The position numbers and the translations under genes are program-made. Positions 20,949 through 31,486 of a DNA stretch of 64,000 nucleotides are shown here, one piece after another. Below the pieces are notes generated by a model. The model was not told the origin of the DNA and made no database searches. It saw nothing but the letters and a program-made list of their open reading frames with translations. Location of the stretch: NCBI GenBank assembly GCA_947172415.1, contig OX359195.1, positions 6,051,501 to 6,115,500 on the forward strand, written 5' to 3'. Numbering within the stretch: position 1 is the first letter of the stretch; every line of letters begins with the position of its first letter. This DNA is from Chondrosia reniformis. Lineage: Eukaryota; Porifera; Demospongiae; Chondrillida; Chondrillidae.

Positions 20949-21851
20949 GTTTTCAGAAGTGACCTACTCTTACAGGGTCACACTGTAAAGTCAACCATGC
21001 TGCCTGACATGCCTATACCAACTGCTAGAGCTACAGCCTGTATTGCAGGGAGTGATATATTTGTTTGTGGTGGAGTGTGCAATGACTCACAAAATGAAAG
21101 AATAGTGCAACAATTCAACTTGGAAGATGGCAAGTGGAATACACTTCCTCCAGCTCCACAATTCCGTTGTCAAGCAACAGTCATAAATGGTCTCTTAACA
21201 TTGATAGGAGGTCTAGATTCCGAGACCAGGAAAGTTACCGGACAACTATCAACTTTTATAGAACACAAATGGAAGTCTGTCTACCCACCAATGCCAACAG
21301 AGAGATTCCAACCCTCCGTACTTTACCATGACAACTTCCTCATTGTAGCTGGAGGACTGATTTGTTTGGATACCGACAGTATTGATGTAATGAACACATC
21401 AACAAAGGAATGGATCCAGCCAAGACACCTGACACTACCACAACCATTGTCATACCACCTAATGACACTCTGCAAAGATAGGCTGTATGTTTTCAGTTGC
21501 CTTAATAGTAAACTATGGAGTATTCCAATCATTGACATCACTCAAACTGTAAATAATGAAGAAATTTTGACAGCAATAAAATGGAAAGAAGGGAGACCAC
21601 TATTCCTGCCACATTTCTTTTCTTCCATCCTGCAAACCAGTGTATTACCAATGGTAATAGATCAAATCTCAAATGATATTCTTGTGTACGATGCCACTCA
21701 GGACAAATGGATCAAAGTTGGAAAGTGCAGCGTACACCAAAGATTGGCTACCTCATTATCAATCAGTCCCAAGTCATTCATTGTGCTCGGTGGAATAAGT
21801 AATATCGATCGGAAACAATTATCTTCTGTTGAATTACTAAAGATTAACTAA
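20949..21851 (+). CDS. Kelch beta-propeller terminal exon (unit 3)
   Basis: Acceptor TTTCTCAG; 903 nt with stop, open throughout. Kelch blades are marked by FVCGG, LTLIGG, LIVAGG and FIVLGG (about residues 25, 71, 119 and 265 counted from MLPD), a glycine-poor blade at YVFSC, and the W of W-[NT]-TLPPAP, W-KSVYPPMP, W-IQPRHL, W-SIPII and W-IKVGK, so five or six blades. Kelch propellers bind protein partners, often as ubiquitin-ligase adaptors, but no BTB or BACK domain precedes this one. The partner is unknown. A CARD-linked Kelch domain without BTB is unusual. Confidence 0.8.
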   Translation, partial: VFRSDLLLQGHTVKSTMLPDMPIPTARATACIAGSDIFVCGGVCNDSQNERIVQQFNLEDGKWNTLPPAPQFRCQATVINGLLTLIGGLDSETRKVTGQLSTFIEHKWKSVYPPMPTERFQPSVLYHDNFLIVAGGLICLDTDSIDVMNTSTKEWIQPRHLTLPQPLSYHLMTLCKDRLYVFSCLNSKLWSIPIIDITQTVNNEEILTAIKWKEGRPLFLPHFFSSILQTSVLPMVIDQISNDILVYDATQDKWIKVGKCSVHQRLATSLSISPKSFIVLGGISNIDRKQLSSVELLKIN

Positions 21852-22216
21852 TTAGTGTACATGCACCTCAATTTGTAACAGTGTTTGAAATTATCAATTT
21901 TTTCTACAATTCATGAATACAAAACTTAACTCAATTTTCCATATTCTAAAAAGACTAAATACATCAAATGAAATACAACATGTTTGTAATTCAGAAAGCC
22001 TATAATTATAACACTTGTGGTTCACACAATACTTTTAATTAAAGGGAATGGTTCAAATACAAACTGCACAAACAGAAAGAAGTTTGTAAATAACTTTAAG
22101 GTTAACTGCAACGTTAGGATTATAATACGCATATATGTGTAATGGTTATGTAAAAGTATTGCATTATATAGAATCATACAGCTCTATAGTAATAGATTTT
22201 ATTTAAAATACATGTA

Positions 22217-22601
22217 CAGTGGACCCTTGCCAATCCGAATCGTATTAATCCGAACCCTCGCAAATCCGAATGAGGAATGACTAATCATATGTCACCGCCA
22301 ACGCCAAACATTTTGGCCTTATGCGGACGATCCCAGGTTAAGTACGTGTGATGGCGTCTATAATGAAGGCCAAGAGAACGCACAAGACCCTAACTGTCGA
22401 TCACAAACTGAAGCTGCTCGACCAGATCGGAAAGAAATCCTATACTGTGCTCTGCGACGAAAATTGAGTGTTGATAATTAGGACTATATTTGTACTGGTA
22501 CACATTTTGTGAAACTTTTACTAATCTGAACAAATTCACTAATCTGAACACATTCCTGTAGCCTTTGGGACAATGTCATTCGGATTGGTGAGGGTCCACT
22601 G
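22217..22601 (+). mobile_element. Tigger/pogo-type MITE (385 bp)
   Basis: Terminal repeats CAGTGGACCCTTGCCAATCC and GGATTGGTGAGGGTCCACTG with TA on both sides. The interior keeps a short ORF (22351-22467) reading KAKRTHKTLTVDHKLKLLDQ, which resembles the N-terminal helix-turn-helix of pogo/Tigger transposases. Copies lie at the same place after Kelch A and B (38618-39002 and 53872-54256) but not after the unit-2 Kelch exon. Confidence 0.8.
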
Positions 22602-22647
22602 TACAATACTTCAAATAAAATGTCCACATAAAACTAATACAAATTGT

Positions 22648-22715
22648 TCACCTTATAAACTAGTACACTTCCTGTTTACCATGTAAACTAGTACACTTCC
22701 TGTGCACCCTTTTTA
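22648..22715. repeat. Tandem duplication GTAAACTAGTACACTTCCTG
   Basis: Two adjacent copies of a ~28-bp unit around GTAAACTAGTACACTTCCTG. The pair is preserved after all four Kelch exons (also about 17876, 39055 and 54308). Confidence 0.6.
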
Positions 22716-22903
22716 GTAGTGGCAGTAGGATGTCTGTATACTTGACTGTATGAGTCACGGAGCAGTGCATATGGAAAGCAGTTTTCCAACTGATCCATTG
22801 AAATAAAGGGAGTCATTTGTACAAGCTACATAGAATAGAAATACTCTCAAATTGATAATCAAACCACAAGTAATCATTTACAAAGAGGGAAAACATTAAA
22901 GAA

Positions 22904-22975
22904 GCAATTGCTGGGAATCGAAGCCATAACAGCTGGTTATGACCACCAGTGCTCTGCCACTGAGCTACAATTGCC
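22904..22975 (-). repeat. tRNA-derived SINE head
   Basis: On the minus strand: GCAATTG acceptor arm, TAGCTCAGTGGCAGAGCA (A-box / D-arm), an anticodon-like stem CTGGT/ACCAG, a B-box-like GGCTTCGATTCC and a closing CAATTGC. The T-stem is imperfect and the anticodon loop lacks U33, so it is not a working tRNA. A tail CTTCTTTAATGTTTTCCCTC follows. Copies are at 39304-39375 and 54563-54634, and a diverged member at 39881-39950. Confidence 0.6.
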
Positions 22976-23218
22976 ACAGCAATGCCCCCTTTATGTTTCC
23001 CCTCTTATGCTAACTACAAAGCAGCAGTTAGTCTTCATTCACATGTCCCTTAACAACACTTTAGTAAGGATGGAAAAATGTATGTTTTACACGTAATACC
23101 ATGGCATGGCATACCAGATCTAGTAACAGATATATTGCCTCTCGGTGCCTAGGGCCATCTTTCTCTCTCTCCACTTCCTGACCGAGCTTCATTAGTCTTG
23201 AAGAGGTAAACTACGTAC

Positions 23219-23521
23219 ATGGAGAATGGGCAGACGTGTAATGGTATCCATGGTTACCATTTTTTAGCAGTCAACATACCACTAAGAATTCCTTCATCTT
23301 TTCTTTCTGGTGGTGTTCACCATAAAAGGAAAATATGGACCCACCAATGCTGTGCACGGCAATTGCCAGGCAATGAGCATTATTTTCATGAGCTATACAT
23401 AGAAATGAACCATCAATTAACCAAATTTACCAAATGTCCCGTTTTTCACAATTTAAGATGTAAATTATTTAATGAGTGTAATATCATTAACCCCCATTTT
23501 TATACTCTAAACAATATGTAG
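23219..23521 (+). CDS. Hypothetical 100-codon ORF
   Basis: Begins MENGQTCNGIHGYHFLAV and includes GGVHHKRKIWTHQCCARQLP. Two further copies (39622-39858, cut short, and 54878-55291, which has a 3-nt in-frame insertion) keep the frame through this part. I do not recognise it. It lies in the intergenic region after Kelch exons and may be just duplicated non-coding DNA. Confidence 0.2.
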   Translation: MENGQTCNGIHGYHFLAVNIPLRIPSSFLSGGVHHKRKIWTHQCCARQLPGNEHYFHELYIEMNHQLTKFTKCPVFHNLRCKLFNECNIINPHFYTLNNM

Positions 23522-24002
23522 AAATGCCTCTATATCCTTTCATACCCTAATAAACAAATCACTGTATTTATCTCATGTACTTGCAGCACAAATCAGTCAC
23601 CTAGCTTTACTCAACATATACTTTTATAAATGCATACAATTCACTCCCCCCTCCTCTCCAATTTATCCAGTTGCAGTCAATGTCTTTTAGCGTGACTTAT
23701 AAACCCTTGTGGTTGGGCTGTCTTTACTGATTTCAGTTTTGTATAGCATGTCACAATAATAAACAATCATTATTATTATTATTATTATTAACCCTTAACG
23801 TTATCAATATCTTGTCTCTACTGTATGTGTGTGTTTGTGTTAGTCCATATCCTAGCATTGCATCCATGCTGACCTTGAAGTGTTGGTATATAGGTACTGT
23901 CTGGTTTGAAGGCAAGTTCCGGTAAAGCTGATCCAATGTACGCTAAAAGTAAAGTGCAAATAGTCAAGTCGTCTTGAGACCGATCTGCAGTAACATGGAC
24001 AG

Positions 24003-24152
24003 CGTGTCCACTTTACAAAAGTTTGCTCAATTACTCGTCGACACCTCTGACAAATTGTGTAACGAAGTACACAAGGAATTGGGAACAACTTTATTGAAGG
24101 AAGTTGAAGAGAAGAGTGCATGGAGGAGTGGCTGAGCGCCTGGAACAACTAC
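24003..24152 (+). pseudogene. 3' part of CARD exon 1
   Basis: Starts abruptly at the VSTLQKFAQLLVDTSDKLCN homologue; the first ~70 codons are missing. It carries a 4-nt change (AGAGTGCATGGAGG) that alters the frame, and the mutated CTACGAATAAGT donor shared with unit 3. The same remnant is at 55668-55812. Confidence 0.7.
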
Positions 24153-24260
24153 GAATAAGTAGGACGCCTGTATAGTTTATGTCTCTTAAAAATGTACAAT
24201 TTATGTTTCATAAAAGTAAGCCTTATTTTAAATGTGTATACGTATTTAATTTTTATTTAG

Positions 24261-24465
24261 CATATACTCCTATGAAAAACCTTCAAATTAAGCTAACCAA
24301 CGAATACATAAGGATTAAGGGTAAAGAAGGTCCACCTTCTCTAGAAGATCTAAAGACGTGTTGCTGTGACCAAATAGAAGCTACCTTTGACGATCGGCCA
24401 AAGTACACCAAAGCAGAAAGTGATGTTGAGCTATGTAAAGATCTAGCGATTCTTTCGTTTGGATA
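24261..24465 (+). pseudogene. Exon 2, interrupted
   Basis: Acceptor TTTATTTAG, then YTPMKNLQIKLTNEYIRIKG, a deletion removing the KFRDACK codons, and CCCDQIEATF. It is cut by a palindromic element inside the FRLNKW codons. The other side of the insertion continues AAATGGACTAAG at 26051. Confidence 0.75.
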
Positions 24466-26046
24466 AACGCAGTGGCTATTGATCCGGCAACCGGACGTCC
24501 ATTTCGCGGCTATTGATCCGGTGTCACAGTAAATTCTATCCCCCCTAAATTTTATCCCCCCGGATAAAGTATCCTAGGATAAAATATCCCCCTGGGATAC
24601 TTTATCCTAGGAAAATTTATCCTACCCTAGGAAATTATATCCTACTCTAGGATAGTATATCCTAGGATATTTTATCTGGGGGATGAAATATACTAGGATA
24701 GTTTATCCTAATCATTTGTCATATATGAATGTTTATTATTAATAAATAAGTACAAAATACTTAATAAAATACATAATCTGTTTTTCGAAATAGAACAACG
24801 TTTCGTTCATCAAATTTCTCGGCCTGCTGTCTCAACGCTCTCTTATCGTTAGCTGTGAATCCGTCAGGATATTCGGGTCGATTTTCCTTGCTTCCGTGGA
24901 TATAGTGAACGAGTGCTTGGCATCTCTCCTCTGATAGTATCGTCGATGTCATTGTAGATCGGTTATTAAACTGTTACGGACGAAAATGCAACGGTTTTTA
25001 TAGACATTTTCAGCGCTTTTCTATTTTGTCACTTTCCTATTGGCTGAAAATCCTAAAATCGTATCCCTTTTTCAGCCCAAGGTTCCTTCTTATGTATCTA
25101 AAGGATTTCGTGATGATACGCTTAAATCGTAGAGTATTAGATAAATTATCCTAGGGTAGGATAAATTATCCTAGGGTAGGATAAAATTTCCTAGTTTCGT
25201 TTATCCGCCGGGATAGTTTATACTATCCGGGCGGATAAAATACACGGGGGATAAAATATCCTGTGACACCGGCAATTGGTCACAGATCACAAGCGCCAAT
25301 CAGATTCCTGGATATTCTTTAATAGTTTTGCCGGCCAGCTATAGCTACGGTCGTCCTTCAGACTCCGAGTACGATTGCAGACGCCAATATGATATCTTGA
25401 ATTGTATTTCATCTTCGAGTCACGAAGTGCAAGGTAATTTTAGTGACTCTTCCGCAATTCTTACGGCAAAGGTGTGGTTCTGTAGTAAGTGTTGTGCCGC
25501 AGTCCAGGGGCAGGACTAGCATTGTTTTCAGTACCCTTGACTGAACTCTTTATCTTGCAATTGTACTTAATACAATAACATGTTTTGTAATCCTAATAAG
25601 CTACTTAGCTGGCTACTAGGCCCAGCAAAATGTTTTATGTCAGAAAACAAATGCACAGCTACATGATACAATACTACGAGATATGAGAAACATAGCTATA
25701 GCCCACTCTGAGGCTGGAAAGATGAACTATAGTCGGCAAGGATAGCCGAGTTTGGATCATTCGCCTACACACGTAAGAATCGCGGAAGAGTCACTAAAAT
25801 TACCTTGCACTTCGTGACTCGAAGATAAAATACAATTCAAGACATCATATTCCTTCAGAGAATGATTCAAGACATCATATTGGCGTCTGCAATCGTATTC
25901 GGAGTCTGAAGGACGACCGTAGCTATAGCTGGCCGGCAAAACTATTAAAGAATATCCAGGAATCTGATTGGCGCTTGTGATCTGCACCAATTGCCGGATC
26001 AATAGCCGCGAAATGAACGTCTTGCCGGATCAATAGCCACTGCGTT
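24466..26046. mobile_element. Palindromic (long-TIR) element in exon 2
   Basis: Ends CGCAGTGGCTATTGATCCGG and CCGGATCAATAGCCACTGCG. Arms of about 275 bp (left 24466-25471 once the nested element is excluded, right 25770-26046) pair through GCGCCAATCAGATTCCTGGA and GACGACCGTAGCTATAGCTG. The flanks each carry a version of CGTTTGAATAAATG, an imperfect ~14-bp duplication; the uninterrupted site is at 56128-56150. CAGTGGC ends recall hAT elements, but the duplication length does not fit well. The 300-bp centre has no recognised ORF. The right arm reappears at about 56998-57165. Confidence 0.7.
24522..25268 (-). mobile_element. Ginger-like DNA transposon remnant
   Basis: Ends TGTCACAG and CTGTGACA, with a 4-bp CCGG duplication on both sides (24518-24521, 25269-25272). 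Many copies of TATCCTAGGATA-type motifs lie inside each end. The minus strand (24761-24952) encodes YIHGSKENRPEYPDGFTAND followed by KRALRQQAEKF, which recalls the segment before the integrase zinc-binding domain in KRBA2/Ginger-type proteins. Ginger elements have TGT...ACA ends and 4-bp duplications. No DDE core is left, so it is non-autonomous. It is nested in the palindromic element. Confidence 0.65.
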
Positions 26047-26272
26047 GAACAAATGGACTAAGACAACATATACGTGTATATTTAAATTTTGTTATAGTTG
26101 AAGTCTGTAGCTAAAGTGAAAATTAATGTGATATCATCATTTTCTTGTACATATATGATTAATTGACATGCATATGAAATGAAAAAGTAGACGATTACAG
26201 GAAGCAGAGCTAACAATCCAATATTAATATTGGGTGTGTCCTTTAGGTTCCCACGCTTAAATAGACCGCAAT

Positions 26273-26636
26273 ATGGCGAAGGGAGGATATAACAGAATCT
26301 TTACCGAAGTCGAGAATATAATTCAAAAACATTATACTAGCCTTTTGGATAAGCTTAATGTAAAAAAACTGGTGGACTACTTGTACGAGGAGAAAATGGT
26401 GAGCGGACCATTGATGGAGAAGATAGAAAAGGCAGACAGTCGACGAGAAGCCAATAAAGTGTACATTGACCATCTCTCCTCTAGTGGCACAGTGTCCACT
26501 TTACAAAAGTTCGCTCAATTACTCATCGACACCTCTGATAAACTCTGTAACGAAGTACACAGGGAATGGGGAACTACTTTACTGAAGGAAGTTAAAAAGA
26601 AGAACGGAGGAGGGGCTGAGCGCCTAAAACAACTAC
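26273..26636 (+). CDS. CARD-like exon 1 of GTPase gene A
   Basis: ATG 26273 to CTAC|GTAAGT, 364 nt. With exons 31487-31836, 32003-32395 and 32898-34433 it forms an uninterrupted 2,643-nt coding sequence (880 residues): CARD-like 1-121, linker 122-369, GTPase and hairpin 370-880. All junctions are GT-AG with phases 1, 0, 0. CARD features are IIQKHYTSLLDKLNVKKLVD, EKMVSGPLMEKIE and FAQLLIDTSDKL. CARDs recruit partners with the same fold; a role in immune or death signalling is inferred. Its 5' flank lacks the MITE seen before the exon-1 copies at 1340 and 41223. It is one of only two fully intact GTPase genes in the window. Confidence 0.75.
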
Positions 26637-27079
26637 GTAAGTAAGACTTTTGATTTAATAATGGTATACAGGACCCTTAGACACAAAGGGCATTAAAGGA
26701 GGGCGGTCTGCCTCCTGGGTATCCGCCCCCTTTTGTTAATAGGGACGCCCGTATATTCTTTTCATTGGGGCTAAGTACACTACTTTCTCGCCCCCGCGCA
26801 ATTATCGTCGGCTGGCAGGAAGCAGAGGATAGCAAGCCAGACTACATTGGGGCGAGTCTGAGCGAGCCCGTCGAACGCGGATGTTGTCTGTATATTATTA
26901 CTATTATTATTACTGTATTATTATTTGAGTGCACCGTGTGCAGTTGCACATATACACTAAGGCTATATTGTGCCCCATGTAGCACTATACAAAGGATACA
27001 CAAACAAAATTGGATAGTTCTATACAATGTTCTGATTATATTTTGCATCAATACACCACATACAATTGCTATATATCTT

Positions 27080-27370
27080 CATGCGACTAGTCTCCTTACG
27101 TAGCCCCATACCAACTTTGCATTCTCTCCATTCTCCAATAGTTGTGGTGCCATAGTGATTCCAAACCATACCATTCCTCCTTTTAAAATTTCTCTCAACT
27201 CTCACCCTCTCCAACCAACAGAGGCCGCTATTTCCCTTCGAACTTGACTGACATGTATTAACCTGCCTGTCCCCCACAATTTCCTAATTCCCTTCCTTTT
27301 TAACTCCTGGTCTTTCTTCATGACCCCTGAACCCGTAACCGTCTCCACTTCTTTTTCATAATACCTTTTC
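27080..27370 (-). pseudogene. Distal fragment of the PHD-finger ORF
   Basis: Matches 2160-2470 and 42050-42340 (minus-strand NTC..., RVERNFKRRNG). The zinc-finger part and the MITE are deleted here; the sequence jumps to the 3' conserved segment at about 27372 (CCTAGCAGAAAAGGAATGGC). Confidence 0.5.
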
Positions 27371-28589
27371 CTAGCAGAAAAGGAATGGCTACGTTGTTCA
27401 AATGGGAGGGTAAAAGTTGCAAAAAAAGAAGGATCATCCACCACTGCAGTGCCGGGTGGGACATATCCACAACATCCTGCTGAGCTTGCTCCCTATCCAT
27501 CTGCATCTCCTACTCCTCTCCTCTTTTCCATGGGTCTTCCCACTGCTTTCTATCAGTACCTTCCACACCATGCATGGAAGTTTCCCTATTCTCTACCCTC
27601 TATATACATGCACCCCCCACTCCACCATATGCCTGTCTTCCTTTTAAAGTAACTCCAAATGCCTGCATTTTCAAAGTGCACTTCACGATATCACATACAG
27701 TACCACATTTTTGTAACATTTTTACCCAAACGGCACCCCAAAGAAGGGCGCACTGCCCAGGTGGTAAGGTCCTGTATCAACCCTACAGTTAAGTCAGGTG
27801 ATGTGACAAGCAGTGAAGCACCCTATAACTCCTCCATATACGTATGGCTATATCAATTAGATATGGTAACATCACCTTCAAAAAGGTCACCCCACATTTT
27901 GGCATAGATTCATATACTGGAAACACAACAATTGTTAAGCTTTACATACAAGGTCATTCCTTTTTCCTGGTTCTGTTTCGTTCCATTCCTGCTGTCATAG
28001 CTGGCCACTTAGAAATGTAGACTCACATCCAGAACTTACACATGGCAATGCTGTTTTTTTCTGGCCATCCCTACTCTCTGATGGATACAATTTGTTTTTT
28101 TGGAAATCCTTGCATTTTACAGCAATCAAAGCAGTCGAACTATGCTGTCCATAAAAATGTGATTTGACACAAATGCACCTGTCTTCAGTATAATTATCCA
28201 TTCTATATATACAGAAAGAGATACCTTAAGTCTGTTGGATTTTCTACAAGGTTATATATAATTGTTCATAACATAACTGACTCCTGCGATAGTGAAGAAA
28301 AAGCATATTGAAGAAAAATGAAAGGTTGACATTTTGTTACATTTTAGTTGCTTTATTTGTATATTTCTGTATATTTTTGTGTACACTTCCTACTTTTGAT
28401 GGGCCTATATCTCTTAAAGTTTAAAAGATACTGCCTTGTAACTGTATGAACTGTATATTATATACGTACGTATGTTCTTAGCATCCATGTTAAACTGTAT
28501 AAATATACAAAACTATATACACATGATGGCCTATAGTAGTGATAAGCAGCCTTCTCACAGTGATGTAACAATTACTGTTGGTGATAAAG

Positions 28590-29045
28590 AGACTGATTCT
28601 GACAACAATCATTTGCGGTTAGACTGGCTGTCAATGAATAAAATAAGTTTGCTTGATTATATTGTAGGATCATCACCACAGGAGAGAAATTAAATGATAA
28701 GCATGTCAATTTTGCCCAATTTTGCTCACAAAGATATTCAAGGACTGACATCTACCTCTAACCAGTAGGCCTGGATGACAATAGCATCCAATGACTTGCA
28801 GATCATACATACACGATATATATATAGTCACTGGAATGTTGCAACAACCATTGGCTGCACTAACAAAGTGCTGATTTTTGATACTCTCTACTCCACCGTT
28901 GACAAGCAGACTAAAGAACTGATATTGAAGAAATTTGGAGTGTAGCAGATCAGGATGGAGAAAGCACCAGAGCAGAAAGGTTTTAAAGATTGTGGTGTGT
29001 TTGCCATAGCTATTGCTACATCTCTTACACTCTCTGGATTAGATG
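28590..29045 (+). pseudogene. Ulp1/C48-like cysteine protease domain, degraded
   Basis: Fragments in + frames read LRLDWLSMNKISLLDYIVG, then NFAHKDIQGL, HWNVATTIGCTNKVLIFDTL and EKAPEQKGFKDCGVFAIAIA. The order HW ... FD-x-LYST ... Q-x(4)-DCGVFAIA is that of Ulp1/adenain-type proteases: H, D (here in FDTL), Q and catalytic C. Stops interrupt it (after KKFGV and elsewhere). Domains like this occur in host deSUMOylases and in several animal DNA transposons; which one this was cannot be told. The copy at 45112-45430 lacks the Q/C part. Confidence 0.65.
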
Positions 29046-29669
29046 GTGCAATGCTTTGAGAACACCTATTTCTTCTGCTTTGAGAACACCTACCCTACCA
29101 TCAAAACCATACACCCATACAGAGTTCAAAACGCAGAGTTTGGGTTTGCTGCCAAGATCTTCAGCCCAATCCTTCTCCACACACCTGCACACCACACTCC
29201 TCACCTTCTCCCTGAGTTGTCCCCCTGACACCCCAGCCAGAGAGGCACAGCTGTATATAGTCATGCCACCCCATCCACTGACCTCTTCCCGGTGCCGTCA
29301 GAGCCGCATAAGCCAATCTCCATATCAGACGATGGTGATACCACTGGTCTGTCAATATTCTGTGCCAGAAAAGAATGCTTCCCAGCCCACAGACAATATT
29401 TCCATCTCTGCAAAAAGTGATGTCCTAGGATGGGTCCTGGGAACACAGAAGTAGAATCAGAAGGCTCTCAGCTGGACCTGCTCCAAGGATTCCAGGCATC
29501 TAAGGCATCCCCAAGCTTCAGCTCCATAAAGAAGTATAGATTGCACCATGGAATCTAACAACTTCTTGAAGGTACGGCCAAACAACACCCCAACCGCAGA
29601 CCAAGCCCCCCGGAGCAGGGAATCCAAGGCCCTTCTACCTGACACACTTCCAAAAATCATCAAAACCAT
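29025..29669 (-). mobile_element. LINE fragment, reverse transcriptase C-terminus
   Basis: Minus strand: LLDSMVQSILLYGAEAWGCL and then LEQVQLRAF, typical of the region just after the RT catalytic motifs in LINEs. After a frame change it continues RTHPRTSLFAEMEI-like sequence and further C-terminal sequence. The RT core (YADD) is not present. It is 5'-truncated and frameshifted. A copy lies at 45440-46010. Confidence 0.65.
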
Positions 29670-29919
29670 CTCTCCAAATACACCTTCCTCTTTACTCTTT
29701 TCTCTTTTATCCTCTCTAGATCGACTCTACAACCAGACTTTCGAACTGACCTCCTCAGCTTATAAGCTTGCATAGACAGCATCCAACTTCACCTGATCGC
29801 CATTAATTGATTAGAACTCCTCAGTTTTCCAATCGATGGCAGCACCCTCACCAGACAGGTACACCGGTAAGGTTATAATGATTGTGGTGGAACTCATATG
29901 GTCATGAGAATACAAATTA

Positions 29920-30643
29920 CAGTCAAACCTCGATAACGAGTACACCAGGGGACCATTGAAATTTGTACCTGTTATCAAGAGCACTTGTTAAGCAAAATTG
30001 ACCTTATCTTAACGTTATGCCATACCGAAATTTGAAGTGATCTAACCAGCCTGTACTGCACTTGAAATTGGAATGCCCGAGCTAGCTTCTTGGCTAAGCC
30101 TTTTCCAGAATTAATGTCCCAGAAAGTGGCATATTCAGACTCCTTGCTTGAGCGATCCACTTAATGAGCACTTCCTCTAGATCTTCGTACGCTGCTGTCC
30201 TGAAATGCTTTCGTCCAGGCTCGAACTTAGACTGTTCAAATGTCTCCTTAATCTTGTCCTTGTTCTTCAAGATGGTCGTTAAGGTAGTCTTGGCAATACC
30301 GAACTTTTGTGCAATTTGTGTCTTAGTGGTGTTCTTCTTTTTGACAGCAGCTAAAATGTCCAATTTCTTGGACAGGGTTAGAGAAGATTGCTTAGCAGCT
30401 GTAGCTGGTAACAAATGAACAGCGGCTAGAAGTGTACGTGTTAACTGTTCCTAAATATATGTGAAAAAGGTTGGCGAGGAATGCAGACTTGTACGTACTA
30501 ACCGAGATTTCGTGTTAACTGTGTTCATCCTAAGCGGACTTTATTTATACACATTTATATGGTAACAACGCTGGGGACTGAACATATGTTTGCCTTAACC
30601 GGTCTTATGCGTTAACCGTGTTCGCGTTATCGAGGTTTGACTG
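29920..30643 (-). mobile_element. Tigger/pogo element, non-autonomous (724 bp)
   Basis: Perfect termini CAGTCAAACCTCGATAACG and GTTATCGAGGTTTGACTG, flanked by TA. Minus-strand ORF 30094-30414 (106 codons) encodes a psq/CENP-B type DNA-binding N-terminus: LTLSKKLDILAAVKKKNTTK, TQIAQKFGIAKTTLTTILKN, then the start of a second helix-turn-helix (YEDLEEVLIKWIAQAR and ...MPLSGTLILEKA). The DDE domain is missing. The copy in gene B is 46053-46778. Confidence 0.9.
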
Positions 30644-31486
30644 TATTAATATTACTGAACGTTACAAAGTGGCATGTAGGACATGCATAGTGAATGCCTA
30701 CGTATGTGAGGCATATGAAAGACGTTTCTAGGTAATGACAAAGCTGCAGTATCTAAATCCACTGATGGACATGTCTGAGCATTGCTGTAATCATTATGCC
30801 TGCCAAGCTGAAATCATCCAATTGGCACTTGCATTTTTAGTAGGGTGCTAGCATCATCTCCACCTTTATTTGCTCAACTTGAACATTATCATTTAGCTGC
30901 ATGCTTCTGAACATTCTTGGCATATCAATTTGTCAGTGCAATTTGCTGGGAAATATAATGGAATGGGTTAGTCTGTCCTTTAAAACAATCAACTGTAGGA
31001 TGTGTTTGTCCAGCCTCAGTGCCTCTAGCTCTCTTCTGTGATATGTGAAAGCACCCGAGCAGATAGTAATATTGTACTCCCAAGCATGGTATATATGTAA
31101 TTGTGTACTTACTTTAGACAAATATTTTGATTAATTGTTGTTGATCATTTGAATTTATCATTATCCTTGAATATAATGCATACTGAAAATTCATATAATA
31201 CCTTTTTCTCAAGTTTTGTCTTTTTTGTTTTTTATTATTGATTTTTGAAAAAGCCTATTTACAACAAGTAATTTGAGTTAAGAAAACTCCTGGGACTGCA
31301 CTCGAATTACTTGGCTGCTTTGTTGGGCTTGTATACATTGTTTAATCTTAATCTTAACGATTATGAATGCTTAAGTGTCCTCAAAATTATAATGAACTAT
31401 AGAAAAGCTTATGCACGTATATCAAAATATATATCACTCCATAACTAGCAGCACCATTTAATTTTAATTTCTTATTTTGTATTTAG

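Larger units (their letters stand above)
26637..31486 (+). other. Intron 1 of gene A (4.85 kb), repeat-filled
   Basis: Contains an ATT microsatellite (26895-26930), a PHD-ORF end on the minus strand (27080-27370), a conserved segment to about 28020, a Ulp1-like protease remnant, a LINE RT fragment and a Tigger element. The last ~840 bp (30646-31486) matches 46780-47614 of gene B and has only weak minus-strand ORFs (30933-31121) with no recognised domain. Confidence 0.6.

Noticed and set aside
22904-22975. Functional tRNA gene
   Set aside because: A- and B-box-like motifs are present, but the T-stem is mispaired, U33 is missing and three linked copies share a non-tRNA tail. A SINE fits better.
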